Assembly: GCF_963662255.1 (NCBI RefSeq)
Contig: NC_085047.1
Location: forward strand, 46,345,006-46,409,005
DNA from: Cinclus cinclus
Lineage: Eukaryota; Chordata; Aves; Passeriformes; Cinclidae
Reading direction: 5' to 3'
Length of the DNA: 64,000 nucleotides
Shown here in pieces: positions 1 to 12,200 of this stretch (position 1 is the first letter of the stretch; each line of letters begins with the position of its first letter). Position numbers and translations under genes: made by a program. The notes beneath the pieces were generated by a model. The model searched no databases. It was not told the DNA's origin and worked only from the letters and a program-made list of their open reading frames with translations.

Positions 1-1935
1 TGCTACCTAATTCCTATTTCCACCCCCCCAACACCTAGGCAAATGTCCACATTCCCTCTACAAGTCTCCCCTTTCCTCTACCATTAACAAGCCTCTGTCT
101 TCTTTCACACACGTAACTCATACCCTTTTGGAAAGGCTAATTAAACTTATAAATACATTAACATTTTACACTGCACTGCAGCCTTCCCTTGAGCACGTAT
201 TTTGTTATTTCATTCATCAAGAGGAAAGTCAAAAGCAACTTTTAGAACTCTATTACAGGAAGAAAGGCAGGTGTGCGGTAAGGAATAGAATTAGTTTCAA
301 CATTCTTTTATCAGTTAATAGGAGATGTGCTTCTCTTCTTCCACATTCTTGTTATTTTGACAGCACATTATCTCACCTCATCATCACTTCAAGCTTTTCC
401 TTACACAAGCTGATATTTAGACAGGCAAGAGTCACAGTTCTCCTTTCAGATACCTCATCAGTCATCATTAAGTAACAATTAAAATCAGCAAGGAACAGAA
501 CAAGGGAAAACATCAAAAGAAAAAAAACAGCTTCAGCCTATGCACCTAGTTCACGCAGCCTTTGGGACCACTGATTTAACTGGAACTGCTCACAAGAATC
601 AGTTGTAAAATCATCCTCTTTACTCACAAGTACCCAGGAGACCATGCAGTAACTCTTATGAGCTTGCATGTACAACTCAAAGTGCTGCCATTTTTCCAGC
701 TACTATGATAGTCTGCTACACATTTTTCTATATACAATTACTTTTTTTTGCATAAAATAAATGAGGCTGCCCAAATAATCTACCTGGGCTGTGCATAAAG
801 GGATGCAAAACAGCAACACTGTCAGAGGCCTCAGAGGCCCAGCTTCTGCAAATTCAGAGAACTTGCCCTGTTAGGACAGAATCAACTTCTTCAGAGAAGT
901 ATGATAATTCATGGGGGTTTACTGTTCCATTTTTAAGCTCTGAGATATGTAATCCTACCAATTATGAGAGTGACAGTTCTGGGGACCTTCTGAAGTCTCC
1001 CAGAAAGCCTCACACATGCAGTACAGATGTAATACCAGGGCTCTGGAAACTTCGCACGGCTCTGGGTGCTGAAAAGCCCACCAGGAAATTTACACTGCAA
1101 TGCCTAGTTGACACATGGAGGTACCACCTTCTTCCAGGCCGAGGCTTGTCCCACTATTGCCTTGTTCTCTAAGATAGCTCTAACCCAGTCACATGCACAT
1201 CATTTTGCCAACTGTCTTTTCTCTGGGGCTCTTCAAGGGATGTATCTGGCAAGTAGGGTTGCCAGGCTGAACAGTGGAGGCCAAGAAACGTTAAAAATTA
1301 CGTAACTCCTTTAATAAAATTAAGGATGAAAATATATTTCATTCTGCTTTTGACTCAGTATGCACACATACGCAGTGGTGATCCCAAATCAAATCTGGAC
1401 CCAAACTCTCACAGTATTTCATACAGGACACAGCCATTAATCATCAAAGTTATAAAGTCTGGGTTTAAAAGAGCATTCTTAAGACAAAAGGCCATTTCCT
1501 TCTTGCAACCCTCTGCCTGTCATCTCAAGAGTACTTCTAGGCTACATGGTGAAAACTAATGGGGTACAAGACAAGGAAATAATTTCATCTGTTGAGTGCA
1601 GAGAAGGCATTCTTCAACATGAGAGACTGTGAAAGTAACAACCAATCTAGGAAAGCCTGATGACATAAAAGCCAGTCATGCCCAGAACATGCCCAGCTAC
1701 TAGCTAGTGCCAGAAGTTAAACAAGCACTCCTGCCCTTACTCCAGCACGTCCTTCGTGTTTTATTTAAGGCCATAAGTACTCATTCTTTGTGCGAGCTTA
1801 TCCAGCCCCGATACTCAGAAATACATTTATTTCTGACTCACACCTCATTTCCTATTCCCCCTGTAATTCTAAGGAATGTTTCCAGTGTGTGATCAGACAC
1901 TCACAGGACCTGTCAGTTTTACTGATGCAAGCTGT
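1..1935. other. Intergenic DNA, nothing recognised
   Basis: AT-rich non-coding sequence. No reading frame here resembles a known protein, and I see no clear CR1 or LTR fragment and no tandem repeat. If the CpG island to its right drives a leftward connexin transcript, this stretch would be the start of that transcript's first intron. That is inference from gene order only. Confidence 0.6.
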
Positions 1936-2475
1936 TTACCTTACCGCAGCTCTCCTAACATCTGTAGGCGTGTCGCAAATTACCTGTAATTGCGGAAGCC
2001 TCGAATCTGCTCGGTGTCGTAGCTGGCCGTACGTACCTCACATAACGCGCTCACAGAGAGCTGCTGGGAAGCGAATAAAGATTTCGCTGTAAGTTAAACG
2101 CGTAACCAACGGAGACACGGAGCATTCCCAACCAAAACTGCTCGCGGGGTGCGAGCGCTGCCCGTGACGCTCGAGCTGGTGACGGGAAGCGGAGAGCGCC
2201 CATGCCGAGCAGGGTGAATCCTGCCGGGGCAGGATAAATCCCGCTGGGGCAGGGTGGGCAGCGCGCACGGCGGCTCCGTGCCCGGCCCCGCTGCCTCCCC
2301 GGCGGGCAGCGCCACCAGAGCTCCCGGCTACGCTACCGCGGCCCCGGCCCCGCGCTGGAGCGCAACAAGTGCGGCCTCAGCTGCCCGGGAGCACCTGCCC
2401 CGCCGCGCCCCTTCCTTCCTTACTTCCCTCGCTCCCTTCCGTCCTTCCCTGCCTGCCGCCCACCGCGCCCGTCAC

Positions 2476-2618
2476 CTGCCTCAGCGGCGGCCGCTGCTGA
2501 GGGGCGGTCACCCCGCCGGGAGCTCCCAGCGCCGCTACCGGGCCGTGCCGATCAACGTGGCCCTGCGGGTGGCTGCGGAGCGGGCAGTCCCAGCTTCACC
2601 GCCCCGGAGCTTTAAGGT
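2476..2618 (-). other. Candidate non-coding first exon of a leftward gene
   Basis: Read on the minus strand, a start about 25 bases after the TTAAAAG box (2642-2648) would fall near 2618. The first good splice donor after it is GGCAG|gtgac, with the exon ending at 2476, giving an exon of about 140 bases without a conserved reading frame. Beta-connexin genes typically have a short untranslated first exon followed by one coding exon, so this layout fits. Other minus-strand donors exist further left (GAG|gtacgt near 2035, CAG|gtaatt near 1983, GCG|gtaagg near 1945), so the exon end is uncertain. There is no direct evidence of transcription. Confidence 0.3.
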
Positions 2619-2641
2619 CCCTCCCTATTCACCTGCCGCCT

Positions 2642-2700
2642 CTTTTAACCCGCCCCGGCCCGTCCCCGCCCGCGCCCCGCTGGTCCGGCCGCCCGCGGAG
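2642..2700 (-). promoter_or_regulatory. Core promoter pattern: GC boxes plus TTAAAAG box, leftward
   Basis: On the minus strand, two GC boxes (around 2668-2675 and 2650-2657) are followed directly by TTAAAAG at 2642-2648. The basal promoter described for human GJB2 (connexin 26) uses GC boxes with a TTAAAA box about 25 bases before the start, so the architecture is similar. This is a short motif in GC-rich DNA. The match suggests leftward transcription but does not prove which gene is driven. Confidence 0.4.
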
Positions 2701-2929
2701 GCGGCGGTGGGACCCGGGGCGGGGCCCGGCACCCATCCCCGCCGCTGTGCCCCGCGGAGGGGGCCGCGGCCAGCGGGGTTTCCAAGGTGAGGAGGGAAGA
2801 GCCAAAACAAGGGGTGGGAAGGAAGGGCTTGTGCCCGCCCCGGGGCCGCTTCCCGCCGCCAAGGAACGGGTTTGGGTTTGCTGGGGGAGACCCTGAGGGG
2901 AGGGGAGATCAAGGTAGCAGCAGCTGCGG

Positions 2930-3711
2930 GGGGGAGGTGGGGGTTCTTCAGGGGAAACGCCTATCTAAGATAGCAGGGTCGTGTTTCCATCTTGAGGTAA
3001 TCCAGGTATTCAGAAGGGCTTTGGAACAGAAAAAAACAAACCCAGGTCTTTTCTCCTGGAAATCATTAAAAGAGTTACTGGGCCAAATGCAGAGGGAAGA
3101 GCCGGTTTCTGGCTTTTTGAGGTTTGTTTTCCAAGTGCGATTGAAATGCTACAGCAGTGCCCTGCAGACTCGCAGGCTTTCACGGAGCTGTGCGTATTTG
3201 CCAGTGCAAAGACCTATTTTCGAAGGTTTTCCGTTTCCAAGGCATACAGTTGCTGAGGAGACAATTCACTTTTGGTTCAAAAATCCCTGCCCAAAACTGT
3301 AATCTGTCTTGCACACAGGCACATCAAACTAAATAAATGGTTAGTAAATATCTTAACTAAATTTCCAAAGAAAACTTAGACCACAACATTTGTTCTGACT
3401 TTAGGTGAAAAACTCAGACTCCTATTTGGAGTATAAAGACGCAAATGATAAATGATTTCCAGTGGAATTCTATTGCCTTGTCTTTCCACCTTCTAGAATA
3501 CAAATAATCCCCAGGAAAATCTGTAGCAAAAACCAGTTACTTAATTTGATTTCATATTCAGGAAGAAGAGGTAGGAATTTCTAGCACAATCAATACTTGA
3601 AAGATAAGAAATTGTCATCATCTGTGCTTTAAATATTAGCCTCTGTCTCTGCTGCTCATCTTTCCTCCCACCCTTTTTTACCCTTGCAGTTAGATCCATG
3701 GAACCTGTACA
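2930..3711. other. Intergenic DNA, nothing recognised
   Basis: The GC content falls quickly after the island. No coding similarity and no repeat family recognised. It would be the first intron if a rightward transcript starts in the CpG island and uses the plus-strand donor at 2786/2787. Confidence 0.5.
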
Positions 3712-3800
3712 TTAGAACCATAGGAAAATTTGTGTTGGAAGAGATCTGAGGAGGCTTGTAATCCAACCTGCTGGTCAAAGCTGGATCAGCTTGGGAACCG
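3712..3800 (-). mobile_element. CR1 LINE 3'-end fragment
   Basis: The plus strand reads ttagaaccatagg, then tgttggaagagatctgagg, then aatccaacctgctggtcaaag. This is a degraded copy of the CR1 3' terminus in reverse orientation (the usual form is tagaatcatagaat, ggttggaagggacct, tccaaccccctgctca). It is old and short, with no coding part. Confidence 0.6.
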
Positions 3801-4321
3801 TTCACTGGGGAACCCAGGGAAATTGGTTCACTGCAGCAGCTTTAGGACCAGGCCCAAGGTGTATGTGGTGTGATGCTGAGCTAGACATGCAATAAATACC
3901 TGAGGGCTGAGTTTACCTGTGCCCACTGATTTCTGTGGGAGTTGTGTGTTCAGATGACGTTCAAGGTTCATGTGTATGGCGTGTGTGATGAAGGGAGGTG
4001 GCTCTGGGCCTGGCCACACATCTGTACTTTGCAAAAGGGAAAGCCCATCTCCTAATGGAAGAAAAGCTTTAGAAGAGACATCTGGAACTCATGTGTTGTT
4101 CTCTTTCCAGTCACCTTTCAGCATGATTCAGTGACCTTGAAAAAGTGAAATGTGTCATTTTAAGGTGTGAAATACTCTAAACATTGGTTATGGTTAGCTA
4201 CCTCAGAGGATTTTAATTTTTGTGCTGTTTTTTCAAGGCTGTGTTTGCCACCAAAAAGAGGTTTGGGGTTTTATGTTTTTTGCAGTAAGAGAAATATTCT
4301 GAAAATATATATAAAAAATTT

Positions 4322-4712
4322 AAGTCCTGTGAGGAGCAGCTTGAGGGAGACAAGTGTGTTTAGCCTGGAGAACAAGAGGCTCAGGGGAGACCTTACTGCT
4401 CTGTACAACTGCCTGAAAGGAGGGTGTAGTGAGGTGGGGCCTCTTTTCCCAGACAGCCAGTGACAAGAGAAGAGGACATAGCCTCAAGCTGCACCAGGGG
4501 ATATTGAGGTTGGGCATCAGGAAGAATTTTTTCACCGAAAGGGTGGCCAGACATTGGAAGACGCTGCCCAGGGTGGTGGTAAAGTCACCACCCCTGGAAG
4601 TGTTAAAGAAATGACTGGACATGGCACTTAGTGATATGGTTCAGTTGACATGGTGTTGGTCAAAGGTTGAACTCCATGATCTTGAAGGTCTTTTCCATTT
4701 AAGGCTAGTGGA
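4322..4712 (+). mobile_element. CR1 LINE fragment, end of ORF2 and 3' UTR
   Basis: It matches the terminal part of the avian CR1 reverse-transcriptase reading frame and its 3' tail. One can read the degraded protein text for the '[12 protein letters not shown]' block (tttagcctggagaacaagaggctcagg) and the 'RKNFFTERVARHWKTLP' block. Then comes the CR1 tail with gaactccatgatcttgaagg and tcttttccatttaagg. It is truncated at its 5' end as most CR1 copies are, and carries frameshifts. Confidence 0.88.
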
Positions 4713-6847
4713 AACAAGGCCCTGTGGGTCTCACTGTTGCTTAAAGGCAGATATGCCTAGAGGAGGTAAGCCATGGGCAGAGTGTGGAGCTCTCCAAGCT
4801 GCCTTGTATCAGGTCTTCATTGCACTGCCTTCAGGAGTGTCACAGTTGGAGGCCAACAGCTGGTCTTTCTCCCAAGGCAGAAGCATCCAGTTTTGACAGC
4901 AAAGAAAAGTCTTAAATGATAATTCTGTGTTTCCAGAAGTAGGTATTATCAACTATCTACTCCCTGGATTGTGACGAGCGCCAGATGAATGAGTGGCAGG
5001 GAGAAACAGACCAGGTTCTCCTCTATTGGGTAATTTTTTTCATCTCTCATCTGTTGCGTGATATTTCTCTGACCCAGTACCCAGTAGCATCAGCACCCTC
5101 TTTGATTATAAATGATGACTCAAGGGACACCAGGAAAAAAAAAAAAAAGAATGGGACATGTGCCAATGCTGGAAATTTAAGGACTGGAAGTCCTAGTCTT
5201 AATCACGGTGTTTTATCTTTATTTATGAGGGTAAAGTGACATATATTTAGTAACTGACCACTTAGTAAGCAGAGTTAAATTGTACTTATTCCTTTACAGA
5301 TGAGGAATCTTTTATTTAGCTAGCACATAAAAGTATGGTGTATTAATTAGCTAGCATATGAAAATTACTGTTTGATAGCACTGTGAAATAAATATAGGAA
5401 TTGATTAGTTTGAATTATGACAGTCCCTTCTTCCACAGTGTGCTATAATGAATATAAGTATGTTTTGTTTATTGACAGGATTTCAAGGTAAAAAGGGAGA
5501 AGGAGGGGATGGATAACATAAACCACATCCATTACTGACAAATAAACAAATAGGAAAATTAAAATTATGGGGTTCAGAAATTTTGTGTCACTAGATGCCT
5601 CACAAGATAATGCAGTTGGAATTTTTTTTTTTTAATAGAGAGAGTTGTCACAACATCCTATTGACTGAAAGTAATTTTAGATATAAAGCCCAAATTTAGG
5701 ATAAGGTCAGCTCTTTGATAGTGCATGTCATCATCTAGAAGGTCATAATCACAGTAAAGGTCATGTTCACAATCACTGACTGTCCTGTAGAGCATTTAAA
5801 TTATGCTTTTTGAAATACTGGCATAGGTAATTTTTTTTTCTTCTCAGCACTAATAAACCAGAGTCCGAAATGACTAGAACTGTTGACTGAAATTTTAACC
5901 TGATTTTTATGTACTTCATTAGACTGAAGATTTGTACAAGAACAAGTCCAACTGCTCAGTCTTAATATTATTCATAAGGGAAAAAAGAGGAGAAAAAAAC
6001 CCCAACCCCCAGGAAGTTTCTTTTCTGTTTTTCCGTGGCAGATGGCTGCTCAAACACTGTGGTGCAGACTGGGAGCAAGAGCTTCAGTGGAACCTTCACA
6101 TCTCTAATTAGACTCTTTTTGCCTCCTGACTATTTAGAAGTTTAGAGCAGGGAAAAGAAAATTATGTCTAGTCCTTTAGCATGAAATTATTGTGCCAGTG
6201 TATCTCGAAGTTCATGCTGTCATGTGGCACATTTATTAGGGGACAACAGGGATACACATGGTACTGATAATACATACTAGGTCTTGGACCAAGTTAATCT
6301 TTGTTGTATGCTGCTCAGGAAGCTGTTCTTCTTCAGCTTTTATTTTCAGTTTAATTTACTGGTCAGCATTCCTACAGGGATTGTGTTGGCCCTGATTTAC
6401 ACACTCTGGGCAAATCCTAGGACCTCATCTAGCCAGGAAAAACACCCAAAGAGTCATTTCCTTTTCAATATAATTACTTTAATGACAATGTGTAGTACGA
6501 TAAAGGTTTCCCATGTAATATCCCTGTTTATTAACCATTGCAGCATGTCAAGCATTTGTACTGCCTTGAAAAGCAGTAGGTTTTTTTCACCTGCAAAATT
6601 CATTTTCTCAGGCACCTGAGAGTACGATTATGATTGCACTTCCCTTAAATAATGGGCAGATGGCTGTCTCCCACATCTTTTTGACCTCAGGTTGTCCTCC
6701 TCATCAATGAGACCTTCCCTTTTCTTATTTTCAATTTACTGATATCCATGAAAAGTCCCAAGAGAAACATACCAGCTACTTTCCTGCCAAGGTAAGTTGT
6801 TGATCTTAGTGATATCCCCTACTTGTGGAGACAGAAGAAGGAAGAGA

Positions 6848-6912
6848 ACAAACACCCCCTCCCCCCAAAAAAAACCAAAAAAAACCCAAACAACCCCCCC
6901 AAAAAACCAATT
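6848..6912. repeat. A/C-rich low-complexity block
   Basis: Alternating runs of A and C (cccctcccccc, then A8, cc, A8, ccc, aaa, caa, c7, a6, cc). It looks like a decayed poly-A stretch or a simple repeat. Similar blocks occur at 16548-16620 and 54277-54365. Confidence 0.8.
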
Positions 6913-7500
6913 CAATCCCAAATGATTTGGGGAACCAGCAAAAGGGGATGGAAATGGTTCTTAGCAGTGCCAGTACACAACCAGCCTGACTCACACCAAT
7001 CCAAATAATTTACACTTTTTAGTGCCAAAATGGGCACAGGCAGCTGTTTTAGTACATAGCCATACTCTTCCAGGATGCCCTTGGAAAGTGGCATCTCCTG
7101 CATGCTAGTTAGGATAGACTAACCCATTGTCAGGCACCCATCAAAGCCTCTCAATTTTTTAGGCTGACAGCTCCGGATACCCAGCATCAGCCTGATTTGA
7201 AAGGCAGAGCTTTCTTCATTCATCCTTAGGCAGCCCAGTAATTTCTGCAACACTATTGGTAATTTGGAAGCTGACAGTTCCCATCTCCCCACTCCTTTGC
7301 TTCATTACAAGCATTTCATCAGACCGGCTGTAGACTGCTGTGTCCTTCTCCGCTCCGGGCAGAGGGGGACAAGCAAGGCTGTCAGCAGCGATGCTCAGTT
7401 GCTGTGGTGATGTTTCTCCTGGAGCAGGAGGCTGAAGCGAGTCCCCCACCCTGGTGGCACCTAGCCCAGACTCTGGATGTACCCGTGGAGGCTTCCAGCT

Positions 7501-7640
7501 GATGTAATTGGTTCTTTTTTTCCCTGGTTTGATGTAATAAATTCATTGTTCCCCACTTCAATTTAATTGAGTCATTGTTACCCGATTTAACTGACTGATT
7601 GCTGCCTGACTTGATTTAATTAATTACTGCCTGACTTGCT
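7501..7640. repeat. Degenerate tandem array of about 25-30 bp units
   Basis: About five imperfect units, near 7501-7530, 7531-7558, 7559-7586, 7587-7611 and 7612-7635. Each has the pattern ttgat(g/t)taattaattnattgnt(c/g)cccgac, with the last two units ending in the same tgcctgactt. Units differ by substitutions and small length changes, so the array is old. Confidence 0.6.
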
Positions 7641-9039
7641 GAATAAGCAAGCTCCTGCTGCCAGCTGCTAGCACGGCTCATGGCTCCTAATCCGTGCTGT
7701 CTACCTTAGCCCCTTGTCCTTTACCAACCTGCACTTCTCCTGCGACCTGCTCTCTGTTCTGCTCTAGCTGCATGCTCTGTTACCTTCCTGCTTCCCTTTT
7801 CTATTCCTGTAGCTCGTCCCTTACCCAAAGAGCTCCTCTCACTCACCTTCTAATTCTCCTCTCCATTCTCCTCTGCTTTTTCCTGTCTTTTGCCCTGGGA
7901 CTAGCTCCACCCCTCCTGGAGATGAGTTCTCACAGTAACCTTCCCAGCTTTGATTCCTCCAAAGCTGCTCCTGAGTTCCCCTCAAGGCTTTGCATTTCAC
8001 TTGTTTCATGCATTACAGATTGTCCTTCCTATAGTGGGATTTTTTTTTTTCTCCTTTCTGCCCAGGATTCCTATGTAGGCATCAGCACTTGTCCAGTGCT
8101 CTCTTTCCTTCATTTCCACTACTTGCTTGTACCCATTTTTTTTTTCCTCCTTTAAGGTATCATCCAGGTGCCCCTCCCTCCTCTTGTTGTGTGTTATCTA
8201 GCATCCTCTGGGCTCTTGGCTCTTTTTAATCTGTTCCCTGCCCCAGACCTATTCACTTGCTTTGAGATGTCTGTGTCTGCTGTAAGGGTATCTTCCCTAA
8301 CCGCTCTTTCTCTTTAGCCTGTTGTTTTTACCTAAGATGTTCTGATGGTGGTTCAGGTTTCTTGCTGACTCTCCACTTTCTGGCCCTTACTTCATTCCCC
8401 CATCTCCCCAGATCTCTTTCATTTATCTTTGTGTTTCACTGTCTCCATTCAGCAGAAACATGAGATATAGGTAGATCTTGTCCTCTTTTCTCTGCTGTTC
8501 TGTTCCATATTCCATCTGATGTCAGTCTGGGAGTAGGCATGCACTTGTTCAAGCAGAGAATTACTGTTCTCCAAAGTAATAGTGTCAAGGTGTAAATCTG
8601 AATTTTTATTAATGATCAGCATGAGCCCAGACTTTTCCATGACCACTTCAGCACATGCAGGTGAGGTCAGCTTTGCCCGTGCTGTCTGTCCAGTATGCAC
8701 AACATCTTGTGTGAGCAGATATCCCTTCTGGCTTTGCACTGTCCAGGCCTTGTTGGCCATGACATACTTCATCTGCACTCTCACTATTTATCCGTTTTTC
8801 ATTCTCTTGTATTGGACAAAAGTCCAGGAATGAATGCTTGTCTTTCCAGTGTGGGCACCATCACTCAGTTGCCTGCTGACATCTGGCTTCTGTATTCTGG
8901 GAGCAGATACGGGGTGTGTTTCTCCTCCTTCCTCTGGCACTCTCTTTTTCACTGGCGTGTCGATGTTTTCTTGAAGAGAGAATCTCATTGTTTACAAAGA
9001 CACCTCTCTCCTCCTCAAGTCTTTAAGGAACCTTCACTC

Positions 9040-9255
9040 ATAGAGTCACAGAATCATTTAGATTGGAAAAGACCTCCAAGGTCATAGAGTCTGACCTTTG
9101 TCTGAACACCACTTTGTCAACTAGACCATGTGCCATGTCCTTGTTGTTTCTTGATCACTTCCAGGGATGGTGACTCCTCCATCTCCTTGGGCATCCTGTT
9201 CCAGTGCCTGACCACCATTTCAGTGAAGAAACCTACACTGCATGGCTGAGGATCT
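9040..9255 (-). mobile_element. CR1 LINE 3' fragment
   Basis: In reverse orientation this begins with tagagtcacagaatcattta and ttggaaaagacctccaaggt, continues through ttccagggatggtgactcc and ends in the text for the 'EHWNRLP' block (catcctgttccagtgcctga). These are hallmarks of the CR1 3' end. Truncated and non-functional. Confidence 0.88.
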
Positions 9256-12200
9256 TCCAAGTTACTTGTAGTGAGTTAACCTGTCTTTGCCTTTTTTCAT
9301 GCATGTAAAAGCCACTGTATTCCTAGAGCATTTTTTTTCAAAACCTTCTGGGATTCATATGGCAGATTCCATTGATTTCAAATACCTAAAAACCTTGGAA
9401 GATGCTTTAGGAGAGCTCAGTTTTTGGGTTTTGGGGCTTGCTTTTTTGTTGGTGTGCTATGGGTTCTTTGGTGGGATTTTTTTTTTAATTCAGTCATATT
9501 TCAGTTTATTTCTTTTTCTTACAATCTCCTAAAACTGAGCCCAGTTCTCTTAATTTTCTTCCAGCATGGTAGGCAGAATAATCAGCTTTTTTGTACCCTA
9601 GTTAATGCAACTCAGCCATATTTCTGCTCTAACATCCATTCTCTCCTTTCTATAGGCAATTCCTTTTGAATTCATCTTTGCAGTTCCTCTCCTCTTGTTG
9701 GCTTCTGCACATTTGCTAAATTACAGAGGCCATCAGACTTTGCAGATGATACAAATACTGGCAATCCCTCTCACATTACTGGGATATGAAGGTATGACAC
9801 CCAGTCCTGTTCCCATGAAAGCTGGTGCCAAACCTCCCATAAAATATTATGAGAACAGGACTGGGCCTCAGAATCTTCATTCCATTCTCTCTGATAGCAA
9901 TTAAAATAACAGTAAAATTAGAAACAGAATTAGCAGGTGCCAGACTCTTGTTATCTTCCATCTTCAGTGTTTGGTATGACATTTTTCTGATAATGATTAC
10001 ATTCACTGAGCTGATATATACAAAATATGGATGCTCCAGGTTTTTCATAGTGTGGAGCATACGTTAAGAAAAACTGAGGTCTGTCCTTCAATGTACAGTC
10101 TGCCTTTCCATTTGTAATTGCAAAGCACTCCCATGACAAAGCCAGTGCTGCATAGATGGTTAAACACTATTTGTGTCCCTTTTACCTTTATTTGGTGTGA
10201 ATAATTTTGTCTTTTTCTAAAGTGTTAATGACTGTCTGAAGTTGTTCCCTTTTTTAGCCCCACCCTGCACTTCAGATAATTCTGCCCTTTGGGAAAACAC
10301 CAATATCAAGCACACTTCCTTCAGAAATGAAGTTGGATCTGTGCAAGTCATTTCATCAGAACTTTTGATTGGTATCATTGCAGTGATATAATTATCGTGG
10401 TGTCAGTATGCTCTAATAAATACAAGAGATAAAAACCCAAAAGCTTTACAAGATTATTTATGCAAGTGGTTTTATCTCAAACTGAGAAACAAACACAAAA
10501 TCAGATGTGTAGCCATTTTGATGCACTTGTGTGCAGGGAAGAATTGCAGTGCATTGTGAGATGCTCGTCATGATGCAGTCATGAAGGGAAGAACTGGTTA
10601 TGCACTGGGAGATAGCTGAGATCTCCTTTCTCCACATTGGGAAATCTGAAGAATTTTCTGGCTTCCTCTGCCTTAATTCTGTAGTTCTCCTTCCTTTCTT
10701 TCTGCATTTCAAATTGCAGAGCTGTGGTGAAGGACAGGCTGTTTCTCTGGATTATCCTGATGGGAGTCAGGATCACTGGGTCAGCATGTGGCTTCACCCC
10801 TTGTCTCCAGAGCTGTTGGGGCTCCCCTCTTGCTAAGCAGTGTCAGCAACTACCGTTTTAGCCAAGAACTTTATTTTCTGCTACAGCATCCTTCTGGCCT
10901 TCTTCCCTAATGTCTTTGCCATATGATTTTTATAAATACAGGACAATTTCTAACATGACAAACCGTAGTTAATATTAGTACAGGGAGTTGAAAAGTCCAT
11001 ATCCTACACACACGACCTTAGTGATACATGTGAACACAAAGCCCTGTCCCTCCCATGCATGCTAAGAATACCATCAGCAAATGTCAGCACAGTATGTTCA
11101 AGAGTTGAAAATTCTCCAGATAAATCATGTTGGTAATTATGTTTTGTGACTCTGGGCAGGGGTGGTTGAATAGCCTTAATTTGGAAAGTATTTGTTAGAA
11201 TCTTCTGGAAGAAGGTCAACTTCCAAGAGGCAAGAGGGGCCTCACAAGGGGCATCTTGTAGAGGCCACATTTCAGGCACTAGGTCAGGGGGTTCTGCATA
11301 GGTCATAAAAAATTAATGAATATAGGTAACAGCAGAATTTGGACAAAAGAGTTTAACCCTTTGTACCTGCTTCTATTTCACAGCCAGTAAGAGATATGGA
11401 TTTGGGAAAGTATATATAAGTACAAAGCTATATAAACACACAAGTTGTCAATTTGCCTTACTGGCTCAGTCAGGCAAAGTAAATGTATATATAACCCTCT
11501 AGTTCAGCTACTTTACTGTTGCGGGATCCAGACTCACCACTAAAAAGCCAGTCTTTCTCTAAGATTTGCCTTTTATTTTCTACTCTAACATTTTTTTGCT
11601 AAAAAGCATTTACAATGTTTTATGCAACTGTGCAAAGAGCAATGAGCCATGTTCTGCAGGGCAGAGGCTCTGTAAATTAACCCTTAAATGTGAGCTGATA
11701 AGGACCTACAGGATTTAGCCTTAGAAACACAATGTGGGTAGGAACTTAGGAAATGCAGCGCAAGAATTAAGATGAATTAGCTACCATATTCTTGAATTGC
11801 TTGTCTCCTTCAAATGTTTTGCTCTCTTCTTCCATGATTATTTAGAACTTGCATAATTCCATAGTGTCACCACTGGTTTAATATATTCTTTATGCTTTTA
11901 TATGCACTTCAACTGTGGAAGGCCATGGCTTCTATTGGCAAAAAGGATGATTATGGTTAAAGTGTGTTTATGGGTCTTTGACTTTGCCCCATCACTTGGT
12001 AACTGGAGCTGCATATTCACTTTCAGAGGTATAATTAGTAATGAGAAAATGGCCTCAAGTATTATTGGTTACATTGACATTTTCGCTTTGTAAATGATCA
12101 TGTCTGAGAAATGCTGTCATTTGCCTTCCTATTGGAAGTGTCACAACTAATTTCAATCTTCAGAGCTCCAGGTTACGTTTTCCTTGATGCCTCTGGGGCT

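Larger units (their letters stand above)
1940..2920. promoter_or_regulatory. CpG island
   Basis: An abrupt change to GC-rich, CpG-dense sequence with no CpG depletion, strongest from about 2240 to 2860, set in AT-rich flanks. It holds many GC boxes (for example ggggcgg near 2510 and ggggcgggg near 2715). Long reading frames here, such as 2254-2790, are proline, arginine and alanine rich and reflect base composition, not coding. Islands like this mark promoters of vertebrate genes. From human gene order (GJA3, GJB2, GJB6, then CRYL1, all on one strand), the best candidate is the promoter of GJB6 or GJB2, transcribed leftward out of the window. The connexin coding exon itself is not in the window: a single-exon frame of about 260 codons would be obvious. 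Confidence 0.85.
4713..9039. other. Intergenic DNA with low-complexity tracts
   Basis: No gene recognised. It contains short poly-A and poly-T runs (5139-5151, 5621-5632), the A/C-rich block at 6848-6912, the degenerate tandem array at 7501-7640 and a pyrimidine-rich stretch from about 7690 to 8460. Frames in the pyrimidine-rich stretch are serine, leucine and proline rich and resemble no known protein. Confidence 0.6.

Noticed and set aside
2254..2790. 178-codon open frame in the CpG island
   Set aside because: Pro, Arg and Ala rich with no domain. Open frames exist on both strands here because stop codons are rare in GC-rich DNA.
8449..8784. 111-codon minus-strand frame with fairly natural composition
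   Set aside because: No family recognised, and another open frame covers the same bases on the other strand.
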